From Endozoicomonas sp. SCSIO W0465 (GTDB taxonomy: Bacteria; Pseudomonadota; Gammaproteobacteria; Pseudomonadales; Endozoicomonadaceae): a DNA stretch of 64,000 bases. The stretch's first letter is position 1, and every line of letters begins with the position of its first letter. Positions 48,221 through 57,828 of the stretch are shown here, piece by piece. Under the pieces are notes generated by a model. It saw only the letters and a program-made list of their open reading frames with translations. It searched no databases and was not told the origin of the DNA. The stretch spans positions 7,156,702 to 7,220,701 of the forward strand of contig NZ_CP092417.1 of NCBI RefSeq assembly GCF_023716865.1, written 5' to 3'. A program made the position numbers and the translations under genes.

Positions 48221-48254
48221 GTCACCGGCTCCTGATATCCCGGGAACCGGTGAC
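48221..48254. terminator. hairpin between convergent arsR-like gene and mnmG
   Basis: Perfect 8-bp stem GTCACCGG/CCGGTGAC with an 18-base loop. It lies between convergent genes, where a shared terminator is expected, but no T-run follows. Confidence 0.45.
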
Positions 48255-48261
48255 GTACTGA

Positions 48262-50148
48262 TCAGGCAGCCATAGAGCGCTTTTTCATGTAAACCAGCAG
48301 CAGAGACACGGCAGCAGGCGTCATGCCCTGAATACGGGAAGCACGGCCAAGAGTCCCGGGTCGGGCATCACTCAGCTTTTGTTTCAGCTCGTTCGACAAA
48401 CCTTCAATCAAGGTGTAATCAAGCGATTCAGGTATACGGGTATTCTCATAGCGCCGCATGCGATCTATCTCGTCGGTCTGACGATCAATATATCCCTGAT
48501 ATTTGGTCTGAATCTCAACCTGTTCCGCTACCTGATCATGGGTTTCAGCATCTCCCACCAATCCAGCCACATCTCGATAGGTCAGTTCCGGACGACGCAG
48601 AAGTTCCAGGAGGCTGTATTCCCGGCTTATCGGCCTTCTGAGCCTGGTTTCAAGTGTCATGGCAGCATGACTGCCCGGATGGATAAACGTCGCTCTGAGG
48701 CGTTCAGATTCCTTCTCAATGCGTGCTTTCTTGTCGCTGAATGCTGTCCAGCGTTCATCATCCACCAGACCGAGCGATCTTCCTTTCTCTGTTAAACGCA
48801 GATCGGCGTTATCTTCCCTAAGGATTAACCGGTATTCTGCCCGGCTGGTAAACATGCGGTAGGGCTCGCTGGTGCCATTGGTAATCAGGTCATCCACCAG
48901 CACACCGATATAGGCTTCATCACGACGTGGACACCAGGACTCTTTCTCCTGCGCTCTGAGCGCCGCATTCATACCCGCCAGCAGTCCCTGTGCGGCAGCT
49001 TCTTCATACCCGGTGGTACCGTTGATTTGGCCGGCAAAGAACAAGCCACCGATCGCTTTGGTTTCCAGAGAGTACTTCAACCCTCTTGGATCAAAGTAAT
49101 CGTACTCGATGGCATAACCGGGACGGGTAATATGTGCATTTTCCAGGCCACGAATCGAGTGAATCAGGTTGATCTGCACATCAAAGGGCAAGCTGGTCGA
49201 GATGCCATTGGGATACAGCTCATGGGTGGATAACCCTTCCGGCTCCAGAAAGACCTGATGGGAGGTCTTATCGGCAAACCGGGTGATCTTATCCTCAATG
49301 GATGGACAATATCTTGGACCTATCCCTTCAATAACCCCGGTAAACATGGGTGAACGATCCAGCCCACCCCGAATAATCTCGTGAGTATGCTCATTGGTAT
49401 GGGTGATATAACAGGACACCTGCTCGGGATGCTGTTCTACCGTTCCAAGGTAAGACATCACCGGCATCGGTGAATCCCCGGGCTGAGCTTCCATCACAGA
49501 AAAATCCACACTTCGGGCATCAATACGGGCAGGTGTACCGGTTTTCAGACGCTGAACATCCAGGGGTAGCTCTCTCAGTCTGCTCGCCAGAGCAATAGAT
49601 GGAGGATCACCGGCCCGGCCACCGCTGTGGTTTTCCAGGCCAATATGAATTCGACCACCAAGGAATGTACCAGCAGTCAACACAACATTCGGGGCAAGAA
49701 AACGAACACCCATGCTGGTCACGACACCCCGAACCTGACTGGAGTTCTCATCAACCACCAGGTCATCCGCCGCCTGCTGGAATATCCACAGGTTCTCTTG
49801 GTTTTCCAGAATTGAACGAATGGCTGCTTTATAGAGTGCCCGATCGGCCTGTGCCCGTGTCGCCCTTACCGCAGGGCCTTTTCTGGCATTCAGAATCCGG
49901 AACTGGATACCGGCAAGGTCTGTCGCTTTTGCCATGGCTCCGCCAAGGGCGTCCACTTCTTTGACCAGATGACTTTTACCAATCCCGCCAATGGCCGGAT
50001 TACAGGACATCATCCCCAGAGTTTCGATGTTATGGGTCAACAACAGCGTTTTAACGCCCATACGCGCTGAAGCCAGGGCGGCCTCCGTACCGGCATGACC
50101 ACCACCGATCACAATCACATCAAATTGTTTTGGGAAATCCACTGCCAA
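48262..50148 (-). CDS. mnmG: tRNA uridine-5-carboxymethylaminomethyl modification enzyme MnmG (GidA)
   Basis: 628 residues. FAD-binding GGGHAGTEAALASARMG at the N-terminus, the GidA signature GRAGDPPSIALASRLRE, and the catalytic cysteine region SCYITHTNEHTHEII. With MnmE it installs cmnm5 at U34 of tRNAs. It reads away from the candidate origin. Unlike in pseudomonads, mnmE is not adjacent; three F-box/WD40 genes separate them. Confidence 0.97.
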   Translation of the reverse strand: MAVDFPKQFDVIVIGGGHAGTEAALASARMGVKTLLLTHNIETLGMMSCNPAIGGIGKSHLVKEVDALGGAMAKATDLAGIQFRILNARKGPAVRATRAQADRALYKAAIRSILENQENLWIFQQAADDLVVDENSSQVRGVVTSMGVRFLAPNVVLTAGTFLGGRIHIGLENHSGGRAGDPPSIALASRLRELPLDVQRLKTGTPARIDARSVDFSVMEAQPGDSPMPVMSYLGTVEQHPEQVSCYITHTNEHTHEIIRGGLDRSPMFTGVIEGIGPRYCPSIEDKITRFADKTSHQVFLEPEGLSTHELYPNGISTSLPFDVQINLIHSIRGLENAHITRPGYAIEYDYFDPRGLKYSLETKAIGGLFFAGQINGTTGYEEAAAQGLLAGMNAALRAQEKESWCPRRDEAYIGVLVDDLITNGTSEPYRMFTSRAEYRLILREDNADLRLTEKGRSLGLVDDERWTAFSDKKARIEKESERLRATFIHPGSHAAMTLETRLRRPISREYSLLELLRRPELTYRDVAGLVGDAETHDQVAEQVEIQTKYQGYIDRQTDEIDRMRRYENTRIPESLDYTLIEGLSNELKQKLSDARPGTLGRASRIQGMTPAAVSLLLVYMKKRSMAA

Positions 50149-50299
50149 CGTCTGTCACCTGTCATCAAGAGAAGATAAGGCTGAGAATTATACACCGGTT
50201 AGATGGTGCTGTGACCCAGTCGTGACTCCGCATTTTACCGGAATTGTATAAGCGTGATTCGTAAATTTCACAATGCTGGTCCAATAACGGAACCTTCGT

Positions 50300-50866
50300 A
50301 ATAGGCGTGAGCGGCAACAAGACACGTAATTTTACCCACAGTTGGTAGGTACCCTTCAGAAACTCATACTTTCTTGTGAAGGTGGTGCTGTTTTTTCGTG
50401 TAGATAACAGTAATAACAGCGAATAGCTGTTTTTTAGTGTTTTTTATTTTATTTATTAATATTGGTGTTGATAAAATGTGTGAATAAGTCGATAAAACCT
50501 TTTATTTTCAATGAATTGTAATTTTAATAACCCTGTTGCATTTTTGGTGGCAAGGTTTAGGTAACCTGTCATAAAGCTGTGGAAAAAAAAGACTTTATCC
50601 ACAAAAGAATATTATAGAAAGGTTATCCCCTGCCTTGTTAATAGCTTGTCTGTGTATATGTGCACATTTTCATAATTTTCTGTTTACTTGCCTGAGAGCC
50701 TTTTGTTATCTGGGCTACAACGCATTCAAAGGCTTTATGGTAATTGAACTTATCCACAATGGAATGAAGCGATAGTGAATTCATAGAAACATTTGGGCCG
50801 AAGTGACTGTGGTTGGCTTTATTAAAAGCAATCGCCGATTTGATTCAACCAAAAGCCCTTGCATTA
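50300..50866. other. candidate replication origin upstream of mnmG
   Basis: Perfect DnaA boxes TTATCCACA at 50595-50603 and 50750-50758 (plus strand), TTTTCCACA at 50578-50586 and TTATTCACA at 50479-50487 (minus strand), and the one-off variant TTACCCACA at 50332-50340. Between about 50385 and 50530 lies a T/A-rich stretch with runs of T, like a DNA-unwinding element. In enterics and vibrios oriC lies next to mnmG (gidA). Another TTATCCACA is found upstream of rpmH at 63878-63886, so the dnaA-rpmH interval is a competing candidate. Confidence 0.55.
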
Positions 50867-52444
50867 TTAAGCAACGATTTTTCTTCTTTTAAGAGGGGGA
50901 GAGCAGGAAGTCTGCCGCCCATCGACCATGGTCGTGACTGAAGTTGTGACTGAGTTCACTTTATCGGGCTTGCCCAGATCCCACACCTTTATGGTCTTGT
51001 CAGCAGAGCAGGAAGCCAGCCGTCCATCGGGCAATTGCGTAACAAAGTTCACCCAATCGGTATGCCCACTCAGTGTTGCCACGCAATGCTGCCCGTCGGG
51101 CCTGCTCAGATCCCACACCTTTATGGTCTTGTCATCACAGCATGAAGCCAGCCGACCATCGGCCAATACCGTGATAAATTTTCCCCAGCAAATATGCCCG
51201 TTCAGAGTGGCTACGCATTGCTGCCCATCGGGCTTGCTCAAGTCCCACACTTTTAAGGTTTCATCAACAGAACAGGAAACCAGCTGACCATTGGGTAATT
51301 GTGTAACATCGTATACCTCACCAGTGTGCCCATATAGGGTCACCATGCATTGCTCCCCGTCGGGCCTGCTCAAATCCCATACTTTTAAGGTCTTGTCAGC
51401 AGAGCAGGAAGCCAGCTGTCCGTCAGCCAATACCGTGAGTGAGTTCACAGAATCCGTATGCCCATTCAACGTCACCAGGCATTGCAGCCCGTCGGGCTTA
51501 CTTAAATCCCACACTTTTATGGTGTTGTCATCAGAGCAGGAAACCAGCCGACCATCGGGCAATGGCACAACAAAGTTCACACAATCGGCATGCCCATTCA
51601 GCGTCGCCACGCATCGCTGCCCGCAGGGCTTGCTTAGATCCCAAACCTTTACGGTCTGGTCTGCAGAAAAGGAAACCAACCGCCCATCGGCCAATGCTAT
51701 GACTGAGTGAACCCAGTGAGTATGCCCATTCAGCGTCATCACACATTGCTGCCCACCGGGCTTGCTCAGATCCCACACCCTCACGGTCTTGTCTATACCG
51801 CAGGAAACCAGCCGGCCATTGGCCAATGCCTTGACTGAGACAATCCAGTCGTTATGCCCATTCAGCGTTGCCACACATCGCTGACCGGCAGGCTTGCTCA
51901 GGTCCCACACCCACAAAGAGTCACCAGTGGCCCGGGAAACCAGCCGCCCATCCGGCAATGGGGTGATTGAGTTCACCTCGGTAACATGCCCATTTAGCGT
52001 TTCCACGCAGGTTTGCCCGGTATGACTCCCCAACGATGTCAGGTATTTATTGCTTACGTATCGATGATAAGCAAGCCGTAATAAAGGGTCATTAATTTCA
52101 TTGCCAGGAACCGCGGGTATATCTCTGTGTTCAATTTTTTTTCTATATTCTTTCGAGGCAGAGCCATAATATCGAACGGAGAGCGTTTTCAGCCGCTCTT
52201 CGGTGTTGAAAAGTGTAATAAGTCGCTTACTTGTTAGAGCCAGGCTTCTCAAATCAGTGAAAGACAGGTCGTTAGCAATCTTAACCAGAAGTTCATTGGG
52301 CAATGACAGCAAAGTTGACAGATCTTTCGGGGGAACAACCGAAACACCCACTGCCGTTTTTTTTCCTGTCGGGTTGTCAGGCGGATTAGTTACCCTATGG
52401 TGGTAAGCGGACGCAGTAACATTATTAGCGATCTTATCATTCAT
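50867..52444 (-). CDS. F-box/WD40 protein 1
   Basis: 525 residues. After a polar N-terminus, residues about 46-85 form an F-box (LPNELLVKIANDLSFTDLRS then LALTSKRL), matching the eukaryotic pattern LP.E.L..I...L...DL..L...S.R. A linker (90-150) is followed by eight WD40 repeats of about 42 residues, each with ATLNGH...V and KVWDLSKP. Eight blades after an F-box is the layout of Fbw7/Cdc4 substrate receptors of SCF ubiquitin ligases. It has no Sec signal. It is one of three tandem paralogs. The sequence suggests recruitment of host Skp1, which is inference. Confidence 0.88.
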   Translation of the reverse strand: MNDKIANNVTASAYHHRVTNPPDNPTGKKTAVGVSVVPPKDLSTLLSLPNELLVKIANDLSFTDLRSLALTSKRLITLFNTEERLKTLSVRYYGSASKEYRKKIEHRDIPAVPGNEINDPLLRLAYHRYVSNKYLTSLGSHTGQTCVETLNGHVTEVNSITPLPDGRLVSRATGDSLWVWDLSKPAGQRCVATLNGHNDWIVSVKALANGRLVSCGIDKTVRVWDLSKPGGQQCVMTLNGHTHWVHSVIALADGRLVSFSADQTVKVWDLSKPCGQRCVATLNGHADCVNFVVPLPDGRLVSCSDDNTIKVWDLSKPDGLQCLVTLNGHTDSVNSLTVLADGQLASCSADKTLKVWDLSRPDGEQCMVTLYGHTGEVYDVTQLPNGQLVSCSVDETLKVWDLSKPDGQQCVATLNGHICWGKFITVLADGRLASCCDDKTIKVWDLSRPDGQHCVATLSGHTDWVNFVTQLPDGRLASCSADKTIKVWDLGKPDKVNSVTTSVTTMVDGRQTSCSPPLKRRKIVA

Positions 52445-52957
52445 ACTATCTCTGACCAGTAAATAGCTCTACGGCTCTTTCCTGAACATGAAATAATTAG
52501 TCTGCCTGAATTCCGGTTACATCACTCTGCCCCGAATAAGAGCAAAGCAATATAGACCTCCTAACCCGGCTAAAAGCAATGCTCCATAAGAACAGGGGAT
52601 GCTGCCCGGCCGGGTATAAAGCCGAACATATAAACGACAGAGCACTTAACAGAGCTTTGGGTTATTTTTAAACTGAGGGGAAGTGAGGTCTATTATGTGC
52701 ATGCTGTCAAGGCAGTGAATGTCTTAAAACTGCATGTAAGGTACTGAACGCGGATTCAACCAGCATTCCGTTCATGGGAACAGAGTCGAAACTAAAAATG
52801 TCAAAAAGGTCATCAGCCAGCATTTGAGATGCAAGTGATAAGTCCTGGTTAATCGTTATCTGATGGATGATGCGGTACTTTAAACAACAGAAGACGTGCA
52901 GATACTTTTTTTAAGAGGGGAGGGCAAGAAGCCTATCGGCCATTGTCGTTAATGAGG
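52445..52957. other. spacer between F-box/WD40 genes 1 and 2
   Basis: 512 bases without a gene. The part next to gene 1 (52480-52550) resembles the upstream regions of genes 2 and 3, showing that promoters were copied with the genes. Nothing else is recognised. Confidence 0.5.
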
Positions 52958-54502
52958 TTACCCGACAAGTTTACTCAGATCCCACACTTTTATGGTCCCG
53001 TCATCAGAGCAGGAGACCAGCCGGCTATCGGGCAATAGCATGACAAGCTTCACGTTCCGGGAATGCCCATGCAGTGACACCACGCATTCCTGCCCGTCGG
53101 GCTTGCTCAGGTCCCACACATTTATGGTTCCGTCAAAAGAGCAGGAAACCAGCCGCCCATCGGGCAATATTGAAACACAGTTCACCTCGCCAGTATGCCC
53201 CTCAAGAGTCACCACGCATTGCTCTCCGTCGGGCTTGCTCAGATCCCACACCTTTATGGTGTAGTCATAAGAACTGGAAACCAGCCGCCCATCAGGCAAT
53301 ACCGTGACAGAATTGACCTGGTGGGTATGCCCAATCAGCGTCATCATGCATTGCTGCCCGGTGGGCTTGCTCAGATCCCATACTTTTAAGGTACGGTCCG
53401 CAGAGCAGGAAATCAGACGCCCATCAGGCAATACCGTGACAGAATTGACCCAGTGCTTATGCCCAATCAGCGTCATCATGCATTGCTGCCCGTTGGGCTT
53501 GCTCAGATCCCATACTTTTAAGGTACGGTCCGCAGAGCAGGAAACCAGCTGCCCATCAGGCAATGCCTTGACTTCGCTAATAAACGCGGTATGCCCAATG
53601 AGCGTTGCCACGCATTGTTCTCCATCGGGTTTGCTCAGATCCCACACCTTTATGGTGTAGTCATAAGAACAGGAAACCAGCCGCCCATCAGGCAATACCG
53701 TGACAGACGTGACCCCGTTGGTATGCCCGCTCAGCGTCGCAACGCATTGCTGCCCGTTGGGTTTGCTCAGGTCCCATACTTTTAAGGTATGGTCACGAGA
53801 GCAGGAAACCAGACGCCCATCGGGCAATAACCTGACTGTGTTCAACCTGTCAGTATGTCCAATCAACGTCAGCACGCATTGCTGCCCGCCAGGCTTGTTC
53901 AGGTCCCACACCTCAATCCTGTCAAAATAGCAACAAACCAGCCGTCCATCGGGCAGTGGCGTTAATGATTGCAGCAAGCCGTTCTTCAGGGTCAGCACAA
54001 GGATTTTCCGGGGATCAAAAAATGACACTAATGAGTTCACCAAGCCTTTCGGGGTCAGCACAGGGGTTTTCACGGTAATACCCAGAGACGTCAGGTATTC
54101 ATTACTTACGTATCGATGATAAGCAAGCCGTAATAAAGGGTCATTAATTTCATTGCCAGGAACTGCGGGTATATCTCTGTTTTCAATTATTTTTCTATAT
54201 TCTTTCGAGGCAGAGCCATAATATCGAGCGGAGAGAGTTTTCAGCCGTCCTTCGGTGATAAAAAGTGAAATAAGTTTAAGTCGTTTGCTTGTTAGAGCCA
54301 GGCTGCCCAAATCAGTAAAAGACAGTTTTTTAGCAATGTTAACCAGAAGCTCATTGGGCAATGCGAGTAAAGGTGACACATCTTCCATGGGAACAACTGA
54401 AACCCCCACCGGCGTTTTTTTTCCTGGTGGGTCGTCAGACGGGTTAGTTACCCTGTGGTAGTGAGTGGAAACGGTAGTATTATTAGCAATCTTATCAATC
54501 AT
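52958..54502 (-). CDS. F-box/WD40 protein 2
   Basis: 514 residues from ATG 54502. F-box at residues about 46-85 (LPNELLVNIAKKLSFTDLGS then LALTSKRL). The first blade is degenerate (after PVLTPKGLVNSLVSFF), and seven clear WD40 repeats follow. Two neighbouring blades (about 53333-53440 and 53459-53566) are nearly identical in DNA, with an offset of 126 bases. The start region carries a 22-bp duplication, so the start that matches the other paralogs lies at 54524 and is now out of frame. No good ribosome site precedes 54502. Role as for gene 1. Confidence 0.85.
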   Translation of the reverse strand: MIDKIANNTTVSTHYHRVTNPSDDPPGKKTPVGVSVVPMEDVSPLLALPNELLVNIAKKLSFTDLGSLALTSKRLKLISLFITEGRLKTLSARYYGSASKEYRKIIENRDIPAVPGNEINDPLLRLAYHRYVSNEYLTSLGITVKTPVLTPKGLVNSLVSFFDPRKILVLTLKNGLLQSLTPLPDGRLVCCYFDRIEVWDLNKPGGQQCVLTLIGHTDRLNTVRLLPDGRLVSCSRDHTLKVWDLSKPNGQQCVATLSGHTNGVTSVTVLPDGRLVSCSYDYTIKVWDLSKPDGEQCVATLIGHTAFISEVKALPDGQLVSCSADRTLKVWDLSKPNGQQCMMTLIGHKHWVNSVTVLPDGRLISCSADRTLKVWDLSKPTGQQCMMTLIGHTHQVNSVTVLPDGRLVSSSYDYTIKVWDLSKPDGEQCVVTLEGHTGEVNCVSILPDGRLVSCSFDGTINVWDLSKPDGQECVVSLHGHSRNVKLVMLLPDSRLVSCSDDGTIKVWDLSKLVG

Positions 54503-54718
54503 AATTAGCAATCTTATCTGTCATACCAATTTTGACCAATAATTGGTTCTATAGTTCCTCTTTGAGCATGAAATGATTAGCTTATCTGAATTGCGCCAGA
54601 ACACTCACTGACCAAACAGAACAAAAAAGCCATTCTTTCCAATATCCAATGGCAATAAACCAACTGTTAAGAAGGGGGCTAAAATCCATCCGCCCACCTG
54701 CTTGTGGCGTGGCTGAGT

Positions 54719-56230
54719 TCATTCCGTCGTTATCTCATTCAGCGTCCATGGCTTGCTCAAATCCCAAACCCTTATGATCCTGTCATCCGAATAGGAGATC
54801 AGTCGACCATCGGCCAATACCTCGACCAATTCCACTCTGTCCCTATGCCCAATCAGTGTCGCCACGCATTGCTGCCCGTCGGGTTTGTTCAGATCCCACA
54901 ATTTTACGGTCATGTCAAAAGAGCAGGAAACCAGCCGACCATCGGCCAAAACCGTGACAGACTCCACCGAGAAGGTATGCCCACTCAGCGTCACAATGCA
55001 TTGCTGCCCGTCAGGCCTGCTCAGATCCCACACCTTTATGGTTTGGTCACTGGAACAGGAAACCAGCCGACCATCGGGTAATACCGTGGCAGATCTAACC
55101 CAATCGGTATGCCCACACAGCGTAGCCAGGCATTGCTGCCCGTCGGGCCTGCTCAGATCCCACACCTTTATGGTCTGGTCACAGGAACAGGAAACCAGCC
55201 GGCCATCAGACGATACCTTGACTGAGAGTATTTCGTCGGTATGCCCACTCAGCGTCGCCACACATTGTTGCCCGTCGGGCCTGTTCAGATCCCACACCTT
55301 TAAGTTTCTGTCAAAAGAACGGGAAACCAGCCGCCCATCGGCCAGTGCCATGACGGCATTCACCCAATCAGTATGCCCACTCAACGTTGCCACACATAGC
55401 AGTCCACCGGGATTGCTCAGTTCCCACACCTTTACAGTCCTGTCGTCAAAGCAGGAAACCAGCCGCCCATCAGGCAATGATGAAACCAAGAACCAAGGGA
55501 GGGGTACATCCAGATCCAGTGTCGCTACACATTGCTGCCCATCGGGCCTGCTCAGATCCCATACCTTCACGGTCCGGTCACAAGAGCAGGAAACCAGCTG
55601 ACCATCGGCTAATATCGTGACAGCATTCACCCAATCGGTATGGCCATTCAGGGTTGCCACACATCGCTGTCCATCGGGATTCCTCAGATCCCACACCTTT
55701 ATGATCCAGTCATCAGAGCAAGAAGCCAGCCGTCCATCGGCCAATGACGTGACAAAGTTCACACGGCCAGTATGCCCTCTAAGCCTTGCCTCACAGATTT
55801 GCCAGGCATTACTTCCGGGAGAAGCCAGGTATTTATTGCTTACGAATCGATGATAAGCAAGCCGTAATAAAGGGTCATTAATCTCATTGTGCGGAACAGC
55901 AGGTATATCCCTGTTTTCAATTATTTTTCTATATGCTTTAGCGGCAGGACCATAATATCGTGCGCAGAGGATTTTCAGTCGTTCTTTGGTGTTTAAAAGT
56001 GTAATTAGTCGCTTGCTTGTCAAAGCCAGGTTTCTTAAATCAGCGAAAGGCAGACAGTTGGCAATATGAACCAGGAGCTCATTTGATAATGCCAGTAACG
56101 GTAACACCTCGTTTGGGGGAACAACTGAAATCCCTTGCGCCGTTTTTCCTTCTGCCGGGTTGTCAGGCCGATAGATAACCCTGCGGTGGTAAGCGGGTGC
56201 AGCAGTATTGTTAGCGATCTTATCATTCAT
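54719..56230 (-). CDS. F-box/WD40 protein 3
   Basis: 503 residues from ATG 56230, preceded by GAGG; a longer frame to 56275 is unlikely. F-box at residues about 46-85 (LSNELLVHIANCLPFADLRN then LALTSKRL), then the same linker as the paralogs (NEINDPLLRLAYHRFVSNKY). Eight WD40 blades follow, the third with an altered start (ATLDLDVPLPWF in place of the GH dipeptide). It is the farthest diverged of the three. It lies 97 bases after mnmE's 3' end region, on the same strand. Confidence 0.87.
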   Translation of the reverse strand: MNDKIANNTAAPAYHRRVIYRPDNPAEGKTAQGISVVPPNEVLPLLALSNELLVHIANCLPFADLRNLALTSKRLITLLNTKERLKILCARYYGPAAKAYRKIIENRDIPAVPHNEINDPLLRLAYHRFVSNKYLASPGSNAWQICEARLRGHTGRVNFVTSLADGRLASCSDDWIIKVWDLRNPDGQRCVATLNGHTDWVNAVTILADGQLVSCSCDRTVKVWDLSRPDGQQCVATLDLDVPLPWFLVSSLPDGRLVSCFDDRTVKVWELSNPGGLLCVATLSGHTDWVNAVMALADGRLVSRSFDRNLKVWDLNRPDGQQCVATLSGHTDEILSVKVSSDGRLVSCSCDQTIKVWDLSRPDGQQCLATLCGHTDWVRSATVLPDGRLVSCSSDQTIKVWDLSRPDGQQCIVTLSGHTFSVESVTVLADGRLVSCSFDMTVKLWDLNKPDGQQCVATLIGHRDRVELVEVLADGRLISYSDDRIIRVWDLSKPWTLNEITTE

Positions 56231-56373
56231 ACGACCTCTGACCAGTAAACAGCTGTGTGATTCTTTGCCGGACATGAATTTATTAGCTTACTTGAATTCA
56301 TGTTATATCACTCTGCTCACCTGTGGCAGGAAACATACTGACCAGTGGATAGAATAATAAAAAGCTTTACCGA

Positions 56374-57762
56374 TCACTTCCCGATACAGAAGGACGAAAA
56401 GATGCGACCAAGCAGATCATCACTGGAAAAGGTGCCGGTAATCTCCCCCAGGGCTTTCTGGGCAAGACGAAGATCCTCTGCCAGCAGCTCGCCTGCGCCA
56501 AGGTGCTCCAGTTGCTGTCGACCATTCTCAAGGTACTCGCCAGCCTGTCGTAACGCTTCCAGATGGCGGCGCCTGGCAGAAAAGCTACTTTCCATAGCCC
56601 CTTCAAATCCCATACAGGCTTTCAGATGCTCCCTGAGAGCATCAATACCGTGCTCATTTTTCTGATCATTACAGGCACACAGACGTATAACCGGAACACC
56701 ATCAACCTCTGAAGCTCCGGGCAGTTCGCCCGTCAGGTCGATTTTATTGCGAATGATCGTCAGCTTCTCCGGTACTGGCAAACGGTCGGCAAACTCGGGC
56801 CAGATCTCATGAGCATGGGTTGCGTCGGTTGATGATCCATCCACCATCAGCAACACCCGGTCAGCCTCTTCAATGGCTTTAAAAGCACGCTCAACACCGA
56901 TTTGCTCCACCCGGTCATTGGTTTCACGCAGACCGGCGGTATCAATCACATGAAGAGGCATACCATCGATATTGATATGCTCTTTCAGTACGTCACGTGT
57001 CGTTCCGGCAATATCGGTAACAATGGCGGTATCCCTGCCAGCCAAAACATTCATCAGGCTGGATTTTCCGGCATTGGGCCGACCGGCAATCACTACGGTC
57101 ATGCCATCTCTCAGAATCGCTCCCTGGCCTGCTTCACGAATAACTTCACCAAGCTGTTGTGAGATGCTTTCCAGCTCACCGGTGAATTTGCCATCGTTCA
57201 GAAAGTCAATTTCCTCTTCCGGGAAATCAATGGCAGCTTCAACATAGATTCTCAGCTCAATCAAAGCTTCAACCAGTGCATTGACCCGTTGAGAGAAGGC
57301 GCCCTGAAGTGAGCGTAAGGCTGAACGTGCTGCTTGCTCTGAAGTACTGTCAATCAGGTCGGCAATGGCCTCAGCCTGGGCAAGGTCCAGTTTATCGTTT
57401 AGGAAAGCTCGCTCGGAAAACTCCCCGGGATTTGCCTGACGGATGCCAAGAGCAAGAATACGTTTCAGCAACATATCAAGGATAATGGGGCCACCATGTG
57501 CCTGAAGCTCAAGCACATCCTCACCGGTAAAGGAGTTGGGATTGGGAAAGTAGAGCGCTATGCCTTCATCCAGGACCGAGCCATCAGCATCATGAAATGG
57601 GGTATAGTGGGCAAACCGGGGCTTAGGCTCCAACTTCAGTACTTCTCTTGCCACACGAATGGCATCAGGACCCGACACCCGGATAATACCCACACCACCC
57701 CGACCGGGGGCCGTGGCCTGGGCGGCAATGGTATCCTGGTGAAGGTTGCTGAAATCAGACAT
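56374..57762 (-). CDS. mnmE: tRNA modification GTPase MnmE (TrmE)
   Basis: 462 residues. The N-terminal formyl-THF-binding domain (DTIAAQATAPGRGGVGIIRV), G1 VIAGRPNAGKSSLMN, G3 DTAGLRE, G4 RNKIDL, and the conserved C-terminal FCIGK are present. It acts with MnmG on U34 of tRNA. The usual neighbour mnmG is 6 kb away because of the F-box genes. Confidence 0.97.
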   Translation of the reverse strand: MSDFSNLHQDTIAAQATAPGRGGVGIIRVSGPDAIRVAREVLKLEPKPRFAHYTPFHDADGSVLDEGIALYFPNPNSFTGEDVLELQAHGGPIILDMLLKRILALGIRQANPGEFSERAFLNDKLDLAQAEAIADLIDSTSEQAARSALRSLQGAFSQRVNALVEALIELRIYVEAAIDFPEEEIDFLNDGKFTGELESISQQLGEVIREAGQGAILRDGMTVVIAGRPNAGKSSLMNVLAGRDTAIVTDIAGTTRDVLKEHINIDGMPLHVIDTAGLRETNDRVEQIGVERAFKAIEEADRVLLMVDGSSTDATHAHEIWPEFADRLPVPEKLTIIRNKIDLTGELPGASEVDGVPVIRLCACNDQKNEHGIDALREHLKACMGFEGAMESSFSARRRHLEALRQAGEYLENGRQQLEHLGAGELLAEDLRLAQKALGEITGTFSSDDLLGRIFSSFCIGK

Positions 57763-57828
57763 AACAAGCCATCGGTAACTGCTAAAACGAGGGCATAGTC
57801 TATGCGTCGAGGCTGTTTTAGTACAGGG

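Noticed and set aside
50928..55853. Long plus-strand reading frames opposite the F-box/WD40 genes (up to 238 codons)
   Set aside because: They mirror the WD40 repeats on the other strand; their repeated codons come from the blade pattern, and none has a ribosome site or family match.
50867..56230. CRISPR-like regular repeats
   Set aside because: The period of about 126 bases is in frame and encodes WD40 blades; there are no unique spacers.
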